Part shown: positions 1-8,107 of the stretch, one piece after another | Position numbering within the stretch: the stretch's first letter is position 1 | How the letters are laid out: each line of letters begins with the position of its first letter | Source: Bacteroidota bacterium | Lineage (GTDB): Bacteria > Bacteroidota > Ignavibacteria > Ignavibacteriales > Melioribacteraceae | Direction: 5' to 3' | Assembly (NCBI GenBank): GCA_023453125.1 | Contig: JAEXUB010000033.1 | Span: forward strand, 1-10,738 | Length of the DNA stretch: 10,738 nt | The notes under the pieces: model-generated | Database searches by the model: none | What the model was told of the DNA's origin: nothing | Seen by the model: the letters and a program-made list of their open reading frames with translations, nothing else | Position numbers and translations under genes: made by a program

Positions 1-151
1 TTGAATTGAGCTGACAGTCGTAACCATCTTCCAATGGTGTCCAGGTAACTCCGTCTTTAGAACCTTCAAGAACAACATAATCCCAGAATGCTTCGTCGCC
101 GAATCTTGTACCCGGATCTCCCGGCTCAACAATAGCTATATCGTCATACTA
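1..151 (-). pseudogene. In-frame continuation of the propeller gene beyond the TAG (partial, runs off window)
   Basis: Reading on in the same frame after the TAG at 149-151 gives 49 uninterrupted codons to the window edge, beginning YDDIAIVEPGDPG and including FWDYVVLEGSKDG and a TWTPL segment. This is normal protein-like sequence. With residues 1090-1151 before the stop (HPYANN, YTLLVPIIV) it makes one coherent beta-sandwich domain of the kind seen near the C-terminus of large secreted FCB-group proteins (recalled, not searched). The TAG therefore appears to sit inside a domain rather than at the end of the protein. A sorting domain would be expected further left, outside the window. Whether the gene is broken, read through, or mis-sequenced at this base cannot be told here. 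Confidence 0.8.
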
Positions 152-3100
152 AACGTATGGATTAGAATTGCTTACAATAATAGGTACAAGAAGTGTATAG
201 GTGTTGTTTGTATTGTTTGCGTATGGATGAACAGTATGTATTGCGTTAGAGCCGAAACCGGCCGGTTTGGTAACTGAGAATCCCGAACCCGAGAAATCGG
301 TTGATGCCGCGTTGAAATTATTTACATATGTAGCCTGGGCCGGTTTGTATGCAAGAAGAGTTACCGAAGCCGGAGCCGCCTTGAATCCTCTGTTGGCTTT
401 GTAGCCTACAACCTGAACCGATACGGTGCCTGTCTTTGTTGTCGGCACGGCGAATGTTGAATTACCAACTGCTGTATTTAGAGCTTTATAAGAAGAAACG
501 CCGTCGATGAAGACCTTTACAGAATCGTATGCCGAACGGAGATTTGCAGTTACGTTTACAATGCCCGGATTCTGTGTTGAGGAAACATAGAAAGGAGACA
601 AAGTAACAACCGGAGGAGTATATCCCTCAAGCTGAGGTATGACAACTGTATAAATTCCTCTGCCGTGTGTTCCAACAACAACTTCATTGTCTACTATCTT
701 CATATCCCAGATACAAACTGCCGGGAGGCCGTTATCTGCCAGATGCCAAGAAGCACCTCCGTCAAACGATTCCATTAAACCGATTTCTGTTCCAACCCAA
801 ATCCAGTTTGTATTGAAAGGCATTACAACTACGCAGTAGGTTGCAACATCCGGGAATCCGTTTGTGCTTGAACCGTTTGTGAATGATGTAATGTCTGTCC
901 ATGTCTGTCCCAGATTTGTGGTTTTGAGAACTTTTGCCCTTCCCGCAATTGAAAATGTGAGATAAGCGGTATTCGGGTCAGTAGGATGAGTATCGATACC
1001 GGTAATTGTTCCCATAGCAATTGAAAGCCTTGGTACGGCTGTAAATGTTAATCCGCCGTCCTGTGATAAGAACAAAGTAGAAGAGGTATTTGTAAGTGCG
1101 TTGCCGGCCCATACAATCTGAGGATCGGCAATGGAAATTGCAACCGGAGTCGAAAGGGAGTTATAGCTCCATCCGGCAGGAGTAATTTTAGTCCAGCTTC
1201 CGCCGAAGTTTTCGGAACGCCAGATGCCCGAAATTCCGGTTGTATAAATTATATCAGGATCGCTGTTCGATTCGCCGATTTTGGAAATGAAGGGGCCTTT
1301 GCCGCTTCCATTATCTGTCAATCCGGTTCTCGCAGATACCCAGGAGGTTCCTCCGTTTGTGGTGCGGAAAAATCCGTTATACTGATAACCGCCGATAATC
1401 TTATTCGGATCGGTATGATGCCATGCAACATCAAATCCGTCACCGCCGATAGGTCTTGAATAAGCACTGTTCCAGGAAGCCGGAGTGCCTTTGGGAGAAA
1501 GCCACGTTCCGTTATCCTGTGTACCGCCTATATACTCATTGGCTCCCGGTTTCTTATCGATGCCGTAGAACTGAGTTGTATTATATCCGCCGCTCAAGGC
1601 TTCGCGCCATGTAGCGCCGCCGTCTTCCGATACGGCAACTCCGCCGTCGTTTCCGTTTAGAATCCAGAATTTATTTGTTGCTTCATCTATCGGCACAATT
1701 ACTATGCTGTGATGATCTACGTGCACATACTGATCTGTCTGTGAATACTGATTGTATCCGTCTGTAATAGGAGTAAAGTTTGCATACTTTGTAATTTTTT
1801 CGCCGTAATTAATTCTTATTGTTGTTGCCGGTATTGAAGCCTGATTCCAGGTCTGTCCTGCGAATAACTGTCCCCATATTGCATAGAGCATTTTATTTAT
1901 CGCGCCGTTGTTAACACCTATTTCAGGGTCCGGAGCTGCAGGATCATATACCTGATCGTGGATCATGATATATTCGCGCGCGCTGCTTGTGCCCCCGTCC
2001 CAGCCGTTCATTTCGAAATAGCCGTTGTTCAAACCGTCGCGGAATGATACTGCAAGCTGTCTGTTGTTTGTAATGTCCCATGCTTCAAAAGGAACATCAA
2101 CGTAACCTTTGAATTCCCACATATTGCCGGCAGATCTATAGAATACGTGAGCCTTCTGCGATTTACCGGGGCCGAACCGGAGTTCGCAGGCAACATAATT
2201 ACTGGAAAGTTTTGACGCGCTGTAAGTCGGTTCGTATGGTTTGAATGTCCAGTTGTAGAAATCAATGCTCTTACCAATTGAACCGCCGTTGAAAGAACCG
2301 CCCCAGTTTATCCACTGAATCCAGCCGGTGTTTTCAAGGTCTATTCCAAGAAAGTCCTGCGATGATGCCTGTCCGGCTGCCATTTCGGCTTTCCATAAAT
2401 CAATGCCGCCGAAAAATACTGTATTGGCGTTATACGGATGCGCTTCAATTGTATTATCATACCATCCCTGACCATTAAGCCAGTTTGGTGTTGTACCAGT
2501 AGCAGCATTTATAATTGACCAGTTTGCGGCGCCGTCGTTGGACATTGCAAGTGCAGAGCCGCTGCCTACTTCGATACTAGCCCAAATCACATTCGGGTTC
2601 TTTGGAGAAACGGCAATTTCGTATCTGCTTCCGGCAACAAGGCCTCTGCTGGTTTTTACCCAGTTCAAACCGCCGTCAACAGATTTATAAACGCCTACTC
2701 CGTTAACAGTAGCATACTGAATCTGGAAGTTGCCGGGAGTTGCTCTTAAATCCTGCACTCTTCCCGAAGCGGTAAATACTTTAGTCCAGTTTAATCCGCC
2801 GTTTGTGGAACGCCAGATTCCGGCGGGACCTTCATTTGTAGCCGCAAGAACTACATCGGGTCTGTTTGGATCAACAATAATTCTGTTAACATTCCTGAAA
2901 TTTGAATTTGCGGTTGACTGCAAAAGGGTCCAGGTATTGCCGTTATCGTTGGATTTAAAGATACCGCCGCCGTTAACAGCGTCGGCATTATAAAATCCTT
3001 CTCCTGTACCGCAGTAAATTGTATTAGGGCTCGATGCAGCCTGTGCCAGCACTGTGGTTGCAAGATTAGGCATTTCGGGAGTCTTGTTTTCCCATGTCAA

Positions 3101-3604
3101 ACCCGCATTGGTGGTTTTCCAGATGCCGCCCCCTACAGAACCTACAATCCATGTTTTGCGGTCTGCAACTCTCGGCTCCACAAGAATTCCTCTTGTTCTG
3201 CCGCTCACATTGCCCGGCCCTCTGTCAATCCAGTTTAATCTGGTACCCAGTTTGCCGAGGGGCTTGCTTGCAAGCATTTTCTGGAGCTCGCTTGACTGAT
3301 AGCCAACGCTGTATGAATGATTTATCTCGCCGTCGCCGGTTCTGATCATTTTCTGATATTCGGCAAACTGATTAGGCTCGTCGAATTTTACAATTCCTTT
3401 AACTCTTTTCTTTTTTTCCGATGCCGGAAATAACTCCCCTTTGCTCATCTTAAGCTGTTCGGCTTTAGAAAGCTTTGTTTCTTTTGTGCTTTTAGGAAGA
3501 AAATCATCCTGCACAAGCTGCTGCTGCGCAAAACTCTTTCCCGCCAGGCAAAGCATAAATAAAACAGCCGTGAAAATTGTAACCGTGGTTTTGTTTCTTT
3601 TCAT
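149..3604 (-). CDS. Large exported Asp-box (BNR/VPS10-like) beta-propeller protein, ending at an in-frame TAG
   Basis: Predicted secreted beta-propeller protein of 1151 residues up to a TAG that is probably not its natural end. Residues 1-26 form a signal peptide: basic start, hydrophobic 8-22, SFA-QQ cleavage site. At least 11 Asp-box motifs (S/T-x-D/N-x-G-x-T/S-W) are visible near residues 164, 218, 266, 308, 355, 659, 748, 797, 847, 895 and 946, as in sortilin/VPS10-like and sialidase-like propellers. Residues about 405-620 lack Asp-boxes and look like a separate insertion containing NNRQLAVSFRDG. A conserved-looking stretch, YVHVDHHSIVIV, lies at 626-637. Residues about 1000-1085 look like an Ig/Fn3-like module, and a further domain starts near 1090. 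The start has only a weak GGGGC upstream. Substrate and function are unknown; I infer export, possibly by type IX secretion, but the C-terminus lies outside the window. Confidence 0.9.
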   Translation of the reverse strand: MKRNKTTVTIFTAVLFMLCLAGKSFAQQQLVQDDFLPKSTKETKLSKAEQLKMSKGELFPASEKKKRVKGIVKFDEPNQFAEYQKMIRTGDGEINHSYSVGYQSSELQKMLASKPLGKLGTRLNWIDRGPGNVSGRTRGILVEPRVADRKTWIVGSVGGGIWKTTNAGLTWENKTPEMPNLATTVLAQAASSPNTIYCGTGEGFYNADAVNGGGIFKSNDNGNTWTLLQSTANSNFRNVNRIIVDPNRPDVVLAATNEGPAGIWRSTNGGLNWTKVFTASGRVQDLRATPGNFQIQYATVNGVGVYKSVDGGLNWVKTSRGLVAGSRYEIAVSPKNPNVIWASIEVGSGSALAMSNDGAANWSIINAATGTTPNWLNGQGWYDNTIEAHPYNANTVFFGGIDLWKAEMAAGQASSQDFLGIDLENTGWIQWINWGGSFNGGSIGKSIDFYNWTFKPYEPTYSASKLSSNYVACELRFGPGKSQKAHVFYRSAGNMWEFKGYVDVPFEAWDITNNRQLAVSFRDGLNNGYFEMNGWDGGTSSAREYIMIHDQVYDPAAPDPEIGVNNGAINKMLYAIWGQLFAGQTWNQASIPATTIRINYGEKITKYANFTPITDGYNQYSQTDQYVHVDHHSIVIVPIDEATNKFWILNGNDGGVAVSEDGGATWREALSGGYNTTQFYGIDKKPGANEYIGGTQDNGTWLSPKGTPASWNSAYSRPIGGDGFDVAWHHTDPNKIIGGYQYNGFFRTTNGGTSWVSARTGLTDNGSGKGPFISKIGESNSDPDIIYTTGISGIWRSENFGGSWTKITPAGWSYNSLSTPVAISIADPQIVWAGNALTNTSSTLFLSQDGGLTFTAVPRLSIAMGTITGIDTHPTDPNTAYLTFSIAGRAKVLKTTNLGQTWTDITSFTNGSSTNGFPDVATYCVVVMPFNTNWIWVGTEIGLMESFDGGASWHLADNGLPAVCIWDMKIVDNEVVVGTHGRGIYTVVIPQLEGYTPPVVTLSPFYVSSTQNPGIVNVTANLRSAYDSVKVFIDGVSSYKALNTAVGNSTFAVPTTKTGTVSVQVVGYKANRGFKAAPASVTLLAYKPAQATYVNNFNAASTDFSGSGFSVTKPAGFGSNAIHTVHPYANNTNNTYTLLVPIIVSNSNPYV

Positions 3605-3747
3605 TAAGATGCCCCGTTTTTTGGTTGAAGAATAATTAATTAAAATAATTAATAAACTCTTTCTTATAGGTCTATGGAATTCAATGCCTTCTTTAAAAGA
3701 AACTCAATACAGCCAACCGAAACTTTCTCCCCGGATTGCGCACCAAC

Positions 3748-3775
3748 TATATATATACACTTATAAAACCGACAA
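3748..3775 (-). promoter_or_regulatory. Weak candidate promoter for the propeller gene
   Basis: On the minus strand TTGTCG (complement of 3770-3775) is followed after 16 nt by TATATA (complement of 3748-3753), inside an ATATATATA run. The -35 matches consensus at four of six positions. It would leave a leader of about 140 nt. In such AT-rich DNA a match of this quality can arise by chance. Confidence 0.22.
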
Positions 3776-3844
3776 AATCAAAATTTCATCTAACGTTTTT
3801 ATCTGTACAAATTGGCTCTGATTATATATTCAATCTATAAATTA

Positions 3845-3860
3845 TTTCCATAAATGGAAA
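3845..3860. repeat. Palindrome TTTCCAT-AA-ATGGAAA
   Basis: A perfect inverted repeat with 7-bp arms and a 2-bp centre. The spacing is too tight for an RNA hairpin loop, so a binding site for a dimeric protein is likelier. With flanking bases its right arm reads AATGGAAAC (3853-3861), identical to the left arm of the inverted repeat at the regulator promoter (10580-10588). It lies about 240 bp upstream of the propeller start. Confidence 0.45.
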
Positions 3861-3900
3861 CAAAAATATTCTGTACTTGAATTGCCGGAGGGGGATAGTT

Positions 3901-4851
3901 TTAGGTTAAATTAAGATAAGGGTATCTTTCAATAAGGGATTCCTTTTTCGATTCGAGGCTTTCAATAAATTTTTTACTGTTTGGAGACTCCGTATTATTA
4001 ATCCGGTGCCTAATCCCGGATGCGTATGGTTCAATATCGGACATTACCTCTCGGCATCTGCCGCTTAAGAAAGCTTCGCCGAATTTCTCCCAGATATATT
4101 CAACCGCAAATGCGTCAGGATGTAAAAGGTCCCTCTCGTAAAAGCGGTAATCACGCAGGTCATCCATAACAATTTCATATGAAGGGAAATAAAGGACATT
4201 TTCATTTCTCTTTACCGAATTATGTACTGCAACAACCAGAGACGATTTGCTCAGCTGATTCTCTGCAAACCCATCCTTGATGTGGCGTACAGGGCTTACA
4301 GTCAAAATGATTTTTATATTCTTATTTTCTTTGCGAAGAAGGGAGATTGTTTTATTTAGGTATCCTTCCGATTCATCGGGACTAAGAAGCATTCTCTCAA
4401 ACCGGTCGGCAGGTATCCGGTGGCAGTTGGATACTATCTGTTCCCTCTCCTTGTGCCGGTAGACAAATGAAGTCCCCAGTGTAATAATAATCCACTCTGC
4501 CTGTTTAATAAATTCCCTCACTTCTTTTGAGCGGGAATTTATCTTCTTAAGGCATTCTTCAGGTTCGTGATGCGAAAAATCGGAATGATGATAGAAACTG
4601 TGCCATTCTTCCTTGTCAAAAAACAGATCATTGCCTGCGAATTCTCTTCCGGAGAGAGCAAGCTCAAGCGAATTATATATTGATACCGGATTATACAGAA
4701 CGCCGAAAGGATTCGGGAAAACATTAAAAAGATAATAACTGAATTTCTCGCCGATGTTCTCGGCAAAACAGGAACCGAGTGTAAGTATTTTATCCTCATG
4801 CTCAATTTTAAGAGGACTGGCAGGAATGCTGATTTCTGTTCGGAATTTCAT
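3901..4851 (-). CDS. GSCFA-domain protein (SGNH-hydrolase-like)
   Basis: 316-residue protein of the GSCFA family, named for the motif present here as TLGSCFAENIG (residues 24-34). The family belongs to the SGNH/GDSL hydrolase-like group. Visible motifs are Ser27 in GSCFA as candidate nucleophile, NPFGVLYNP at 47-55, TLGTSFVYR at 124-132, TVSPVRH at 184-190, and DLLHPDAFAVEYIWEKF at 241-257, where His244 would complete the catalytic set. There is no signal peptide or membrane segment, so it is probably cytoplasmic. It ends in TAA. It begins 61 nt after the last permease of the exporter operon with no clear terminator between, so co-transcription is possible. No strong Shine-Dalgarno is seen; an AAAAAAGAAAAG tract precedes the ATG. 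Family assignment is firm. The substrate is unknown, and any link to the exporter is inference from position only. Confidence 0.93.
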   Translation of the reverse strand: MKFRTEISIPASPLKIEHEDKILTLGSCFAENIGEKFSYYLFNVFPNPFGVLYNPVSIYNSLELALSGREFAGNDLFFDKEEWHSFYHHSDFSHHEPEECLKKINSRSKEVREFIKQAEWIIITLGTSFVYRHKEREQIVSNCHRIPADRFERMLLSPDESEGYLNKTISLLRKENKNIKIILTVSPVRHIKDGFAENQLSKSSLVVAVHNSVKRNENVLYFPSYEIVMDDLRDYRFYERDLLHPDAFAVEYIWEKFGEAFLSGRCREVMSDIEPYASGIRHRINNTESPNSKKFIESLESKKESLIERYPYLNLT

Positions 4852-4912
4852 ATTAATGCTTTTCTTTTTTAGAAATATATGAATTTTACCGGAATGAAAG
4901 ACCCTATTCCTG

Positions 4913-6043
4913 TTAATCCAGTTTTTTTCTGAAACGCATTATTGAGAAGGAAAGGATGGCAACCCCCATAAAAAGGAGTACAACCATTTCGGGCCAAAGC
5001 TCCGCAATTCCTACTCCCTTTAAAATCACTCCCCTTATAATTACCATAAAATAGCGGAGGGGGATAATGTATGTGAGCGCCTGAATAAAAACGGGCATAT
5101 TCTCAATCGGGAAGGTGAATCCGGAGAGAAAGACCATCGGCATCATTACCACAAAAATTGCCAGCATCATAGCCTGCTGCTGTGTCTTTGAGATTGTTGA
5201 GACGAACAATCCGAGTCCCAGAGAGGAAAGCACATAAATAAATGTTGCGCCGAAGAGGAACAGAACACTCCCTTTGACCGGAATGCTGAATATTACATTC
5301 ATTGCGGTCAGAACTATTATCACAGATATAAATCCGAGAATGGCAAAGGGAACAAGTTTTCCTACAATCATCTGATAGGGGCGTATCGGAGTAACAATAA
5401 GCTGTTCAAGGGTGCCGATTTCCTTCTCTTTAACTATTGCAAGAGATGTAAGGATAAGGGTTACCACCATTAATAAGAGGGCAACAATACCGGGAATCAT
5501 ATAGTTGCGGGTTTTCAGTTCCGGATTGAACCAGACTCTGGTCTGAGCCGATACCGGATTAATAAGTGTAAGCTTCTTCCCTTTCTTTTCAAGGAACTCG
5601 GCAGTAATTCTTTTGCCGAAAAGAGAGCCGGCTCCTGCTGCATATCCCGCCGCAATAGATGCGGAATTGCCGTCCGAAGCATCAAGAATCATCTGAACCT
5701 TTCCCCCTTCGCCGCGGTAAATCATCTTCTCAAAATCTCTCTCAATCGTTATCCCCATCAGGACTTTACCCCTGTCAATTAAACCGGTCATTTCCTCATA
5801 ATCGGCGGGATAATAATCAATGGTAAAATAGCCGGTGCTTTCAAGGGATTCAATATAGTTCCTGCTCATTTCCGATTTGCTGTAATCCAATACCGCAGTG
5901 TGTACCGTCTTTACATCGAAATTAGCCGCATAGCCGAGTAGAATAAGCTGCACTACCGGAGCGGCCAGAATAATCATAAACATCTTCGGGTCGCGGCGGA
6001 ATTGAAGAAATTCTTTTTTTATGAAATGCAGTATTGTCTTCAT
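4913..6043 (-). CDS. ABC-2 type export permease (second permease, YbhR-like)
   Basis: 376-residue inner-membrane permease of the ABC-2 family, close in layout to E. coli YbhR/YbhS/YhhJ. Predicted order: short cytoplasmic N-terminus with basic RRDPK (16-20), TM1 about 21-40, a large extracytoplasmic domain 42-180, then TM2 182-204, TM3 228-251, TM4 258-282, TM5 289-310 and TM6 350-368. The cytoplasmic motif VKEKEIGTLEQLIVTPI (204-220) and LSGFTFPIENMP (306-317) are family hallmarks. It resembles its neighbour throughout (shared GYAxNFDVK, WFNP and LKGVG), so the pair arose by duplication and probably forms a heterodimer. Its ATG overlaps the TGA of the upstream permease by one base (TGATG), with AAGGAG 11 nt upstream (6055-6060). 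Substrate unknown; drug or lipid-like compounds would fit the family. Confidence 0.94.
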   Translation of the reverse strand: MKTILHFIKKEFLQFRRDPKMFMIILAAPVVQLILLGYAANFDVKTVHTAVLDYSKSEMSRNYIESLESTGYFTIDYYPADYEEMTGLIDRGKVLMGITIERDFEKMIYRGEGGKVQMILDASDGNSASIAAGYAAGAGSLFGKRITAEFLEKKGKKLTLINPVSAQTRVWFNPELKTRNYMIPGIVALLLMVVTLILTSLAIVKEKEIGTLEQLIVTPIRPYQMIVGKLVPFAILGFISVIIVLTAMNVIFSIPVKGSVLFLFGATFIYVLSSLGLGLFVSTISKTQQQAMMLAIFVVMMPMVFLSGFTFPIENMPVFIQALTYIIPLRYFMVIIRGVILKGVGIAELWPEMVVLLFMGVAILSFSIMRFRKKLD

Positions 6044-7179
6044 CAGGCTTTAAACTCCTTCTTTTTCTGCACGGCAAATGCAAGAGTAAGGAAAACAAGA
6101 GTGAATGCAAGAAGATAAACAAGCTGCATTCCGAATGCTTCGAGCCCGACTCCTTTTAACATTATTCCCCTTAAAGGCACTATGAAAAATTTTACCGGAG
6201 TTAGATTAGTTATTATCTGTATTACATAGGGCATATTGTCTATCGGGAAGACAAATCCGGAGAGGAGAAGGGATGGAAGAAGCGTTGCAAATGTAGCAAT
6301 TGAAAATGCAACCTGCTGGCTGTCTGCAACCGCGGATATGAATATCCCGAGGGATACAGCCGATGAAAGAAATACAAGTGTGCTCAAAATAAGAAGGAGA
6401 AAACTCCCTTTAACCGTTACATCAAAAAGAATATACCCGGCGGCCAGAATGAATCCGGCATTTATTAGAGCAATAATTAAAAAGGGGAGAGATTTGCCTA
6501 CCAGCAGCTCAACAATTCTTATTGACGATACATTAATCTGCTCTATTGTTCCTCTTTCTTTTTCCCTTACAAGGGAGAGAGAAACAGTAAGTGTAGCGGT
6601 AAGAATTAAAATCATTGCTATCAGTCCGGGGAGGAGATATTTTGTTGTATTCATATCCGGGTTGAACCAGAAAACCGGACGAATATCTAAAAGCGGACTG
6701 CTTTTAATTCCAGCTTTTGCAAACTGCTCCTTCTGGAATCCGGAATTGAAATAATTAACGGCGGCATCAACATAATTTTTAATAATCATTGCGGTATTCC
6801 CGTCAACGCCGTCAACCAGCACCTGAAATTCAGGCTTCTCCTTAGGGGAATAGAGTTTTCTTATAAAATCTTCCGGTATTACTATTATTAACTGCGCCAG
6901 TTTTTCATCCAGCACACTGTTTATTTCCCCCTCCTTCTGAATATAACGGTTAACATTGAAATAACCCGAGCTTTCAAATGTATTTATAAGATTTCTGCTT
7001 TCGCGCGTGTGGCTTTTATCGTACACAGCAAGCTTGATATTCTTGACATCAAAGTTTACCGCATATCCGAATACAATTAAAAGGAAGACGGGAAAGAAAA
7101 ATAGTACAAAGAGCATCCTCTTATCCCGGAGAAGCTGTTTTAATTCCTTCTTCGATATGGCCTTTATCCTGCTGAACAT
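6043..7179 (-). CDS. ABC-2 type export permease (first permease, YbhS-like)
   Basis: 378-residue ABC-2 family permease, equal in length and plan to its downstream partner. TM1 is about 22-41, followed by an extracytoplasmic domain 43-180, TM2 182-204, TM3 230-252, TM4 259-282, TM5 288-311 and TM6 351-371. LVREKERGTIEQ (203-214) forms the coupling segment facing the ATPase, and LLSGFVFPIDNMP (305-317) precedes the last extracytoplasmic loop. It starts 2 nt after the TAG of ATPase 2, with AAGGA (7186-7190) 6 nt before its ATG. It ends in a TGA sharing its A with the next ATG. Position after the ATPases corresponds to ybhS in the E. coli cluster. Exporter role is well supported; substrate is not visible. 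Confidence 0.94.
   Translation of the reverse strand: MFSRIKAISKKELKQLLRDKRMLFVLFFFPVFLLIVFGYAVNFDVKNIKLAVYDKSHTRESRNLINTFESSGYFNVNRYIQKEGEINSVLDEKLAQLIIVIPEDFIRKLYSPKEKPEFQVLVDGVDGNTAMIIKNYVDAAVNYFNSGFQKEQFAKAGIKSSPLLDIRPVFWFNPDMNTTKYLLPGLIAMILILTATLTVSLSLVREKERGTIEQINVSSIRIVELLVGKSLPFLIIALINAGFILAAGYILFDVTVKGSFLLLILSTLVFLSSAVSLGIFISAVADSQQVAFSIATFATLLPSLLLSGFVFPIDNMPYVIQIITNLTPVKFFIVPLRGIMLKGVGLEAFGMQLVYLLAFTLVFLTLAFAVQKKKEFKA
6055..6060 (-). promoter_or_regulatory. Shine-Dalgarno AAGGAG for second permease
   Basis: AAGGAG on the minus strand, inside the last codons of the upstream permease and 11 nt before the ATG of the TGATG overlap. It supports this start and coupled translation of the two permeases. 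It is the clearest ribosome binding site in the window. Confidence 0.7.
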
Positions 7180-7181
7180 AC

Positions 7182-8105
7182 CTAATCCTTCTTCTCAAGA
7201 AGATGAATAAACACATCTTCGAGTGTTGGAATAATCTGCCTTATTCTTTTAACGGATACGGAGTGATTCACAAGTTCGTCAACAATCCGGTCTGTATCTT
7301 CTAAATTGCTGTTAACGCTAACGTGAATAGCATTTCCGAAAATTGCGGCATCCTCTGCAAAGCCCGATTTTTCGAGCACATCAAGTGCTTCCGCTGCGGG
7401 ATCGCATTCAATTTCGTATATGCGGTGTTTAATATATTTTACCTTCAATTCCTTTGCGCCTCCTTCGGCAACCAGCCTGCCGGCATCTATTAATATAATA
7501 TTGTTGCAGTACTCCGCTTCTTCGAGGTAGTGGGTTGTAACAAATATTGTAGTACCCCCCGCTGAGAGTTCGTGAATCAGATTCCAGAAATTTCTTCTAG
7601 ATATCGGATCCACTCCGCTTGTGGGTTCATCCAGAAATACAATCCTGGGCCTGTGTATAACCGCGGTTCCAAGTGCCAGCCTCTGTTTAATTCCCCCCGG
7701 AAGAGAGCCTGTTAATATCTTTTCCTTTCCGCCGAGCTGCGAAATTTCTAGAACCCATTTCTTCCTCTCTTCCAGTTCCTTTCCGTTTAATCCGTATATT
7801 CCACCGAAGAAATTAATATTCTCCTCTACCGAAAGGTCGTTATAAAGAGAGAACCGCTGGGACATATAGCCGATGCTCTTCTTAACCATATCGGGTTCAT
7901 TAACAACGCTGTATCCCCCTACAAGCGCATCCCCCTCTGTAGGCTCGATAATTCCGCATAGCATTCTTATTGTTGTAGATTTTCCGGCTCCGTTTGCCCC
8001 CAGGAATCCGAATATTTCCCCTTTTTTTACCTTAAAGGAAATATTATCCACCGAAATGAATTTTCCGAATTTCTTTGTAAGATTTTTTACTTCTATTGAA
8101 TACAT
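7182..8105 (-). CDS. ABC exporter ATPase 2, with degenerate signature motif (LPGG)
   Basis: 307-residue cytoplasmic ABC ATPase driving the two permeases. Walker A GANGAGKST spans 36-44 (Lys42), the Q-loop glutamine is Gln83 in YMSQRFSLY, Walker B is IVFLDE at 155-160 with catalytic Glu160, and the switch histidine His192 lies in THYLEEAE. The signature is LPGGIKQR (135-142): the usual serine of LSGG is proline. The C-terminal 90 residues form the accessory domain usual in DrrA/CcmA-like exporters. It corresponds to the second half of E. coli YbhF. It starts 2 nt after the TAG of ATPase 1 without a clear ribosome binding site, so coupled translation is likely. Its own stop is TAG, 2 nt before the permease ATG, which is a natural-looking gene end. 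See the finding on asymmetric ATP sites. Confidence 0.95.
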   Translation of the reverse strand: MYSIEVKNLTKKFGKFISVDNISFKVKKGEIFGFLGANGAGKSTTIRMLCGIIEPTEGDALVGGYSVVNEPDMVKKSIGYMSQRFSLYNDLSVEENINFFGGIYGLNGKELEERKKWVLEISQLGGKEKILTGSLPGGIKQRLALGTAVIHRPRIVFLDEPTSGVDPISRRNFWNLIHELSAGGTTIFVTTHYLEEAEYCNNIILIDAGRLVAEGGAKELKVKYIKHRIYEIECDPAAEALDVLEKSGFAEDAAIFGNAIHVSVNSNLEDTDRIVDELVNHSVSVKRIRQIIPTLEDVFIHLLEKKD

Positions 8106-8107
8106 AG

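Larger units (their letters stand above)
3605..3900. other. AT-rich intergenic region upstream of the propeller gene
   Basis: These 296 nt hold no convincing gene. They should contain the promoter of the propeller gene and any terminator of the GSCFA gene. I see no strong GC-rich terminator; the best is a 4-bp ATTC/GAAT stem followed by ATTTTTG on the minus strand just after the GSCFA stop. A weak minus-strand promoter candidate is TTGTCG (3770-3775) with a TATATA run near 3748-3753. A 16-bp palindrome lies at 3845-3860. Confidence 0.6.

Noticed and set aside
149..151. Selenocysteine insertion at the interruptions
   Set aside because: Both codons are TAG, whereas selenocysteine uses TGA, and no bacterial SECIS-like hairpin follows either site. 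Pyrrolysine cannot be excluded from the window, but there is no tRNA or synthetase here to support it.
3866..3900. Rho-independent terminator after the GSCFA gene
   Set aside because: Only a 4-bp ATTC/GAAT stem precedes the T-rich stretch on the minus strand; too weak to annotate.
4852..4912. Terminator between the last permease and the GSCFA gene
   Set aside because: A 5-bp GGAAT/ATTCC pairing is present but is followed by GGTAAAATTC rather than a T-run.
6236..6754. A 172-codon open frame on the plus strand
   Set aside because: It lies wholly opposite the first ABC-2 permease, shows no recognisable protein features, and has no promoter or ribosome binding site; it is a shadow of the permease codons.
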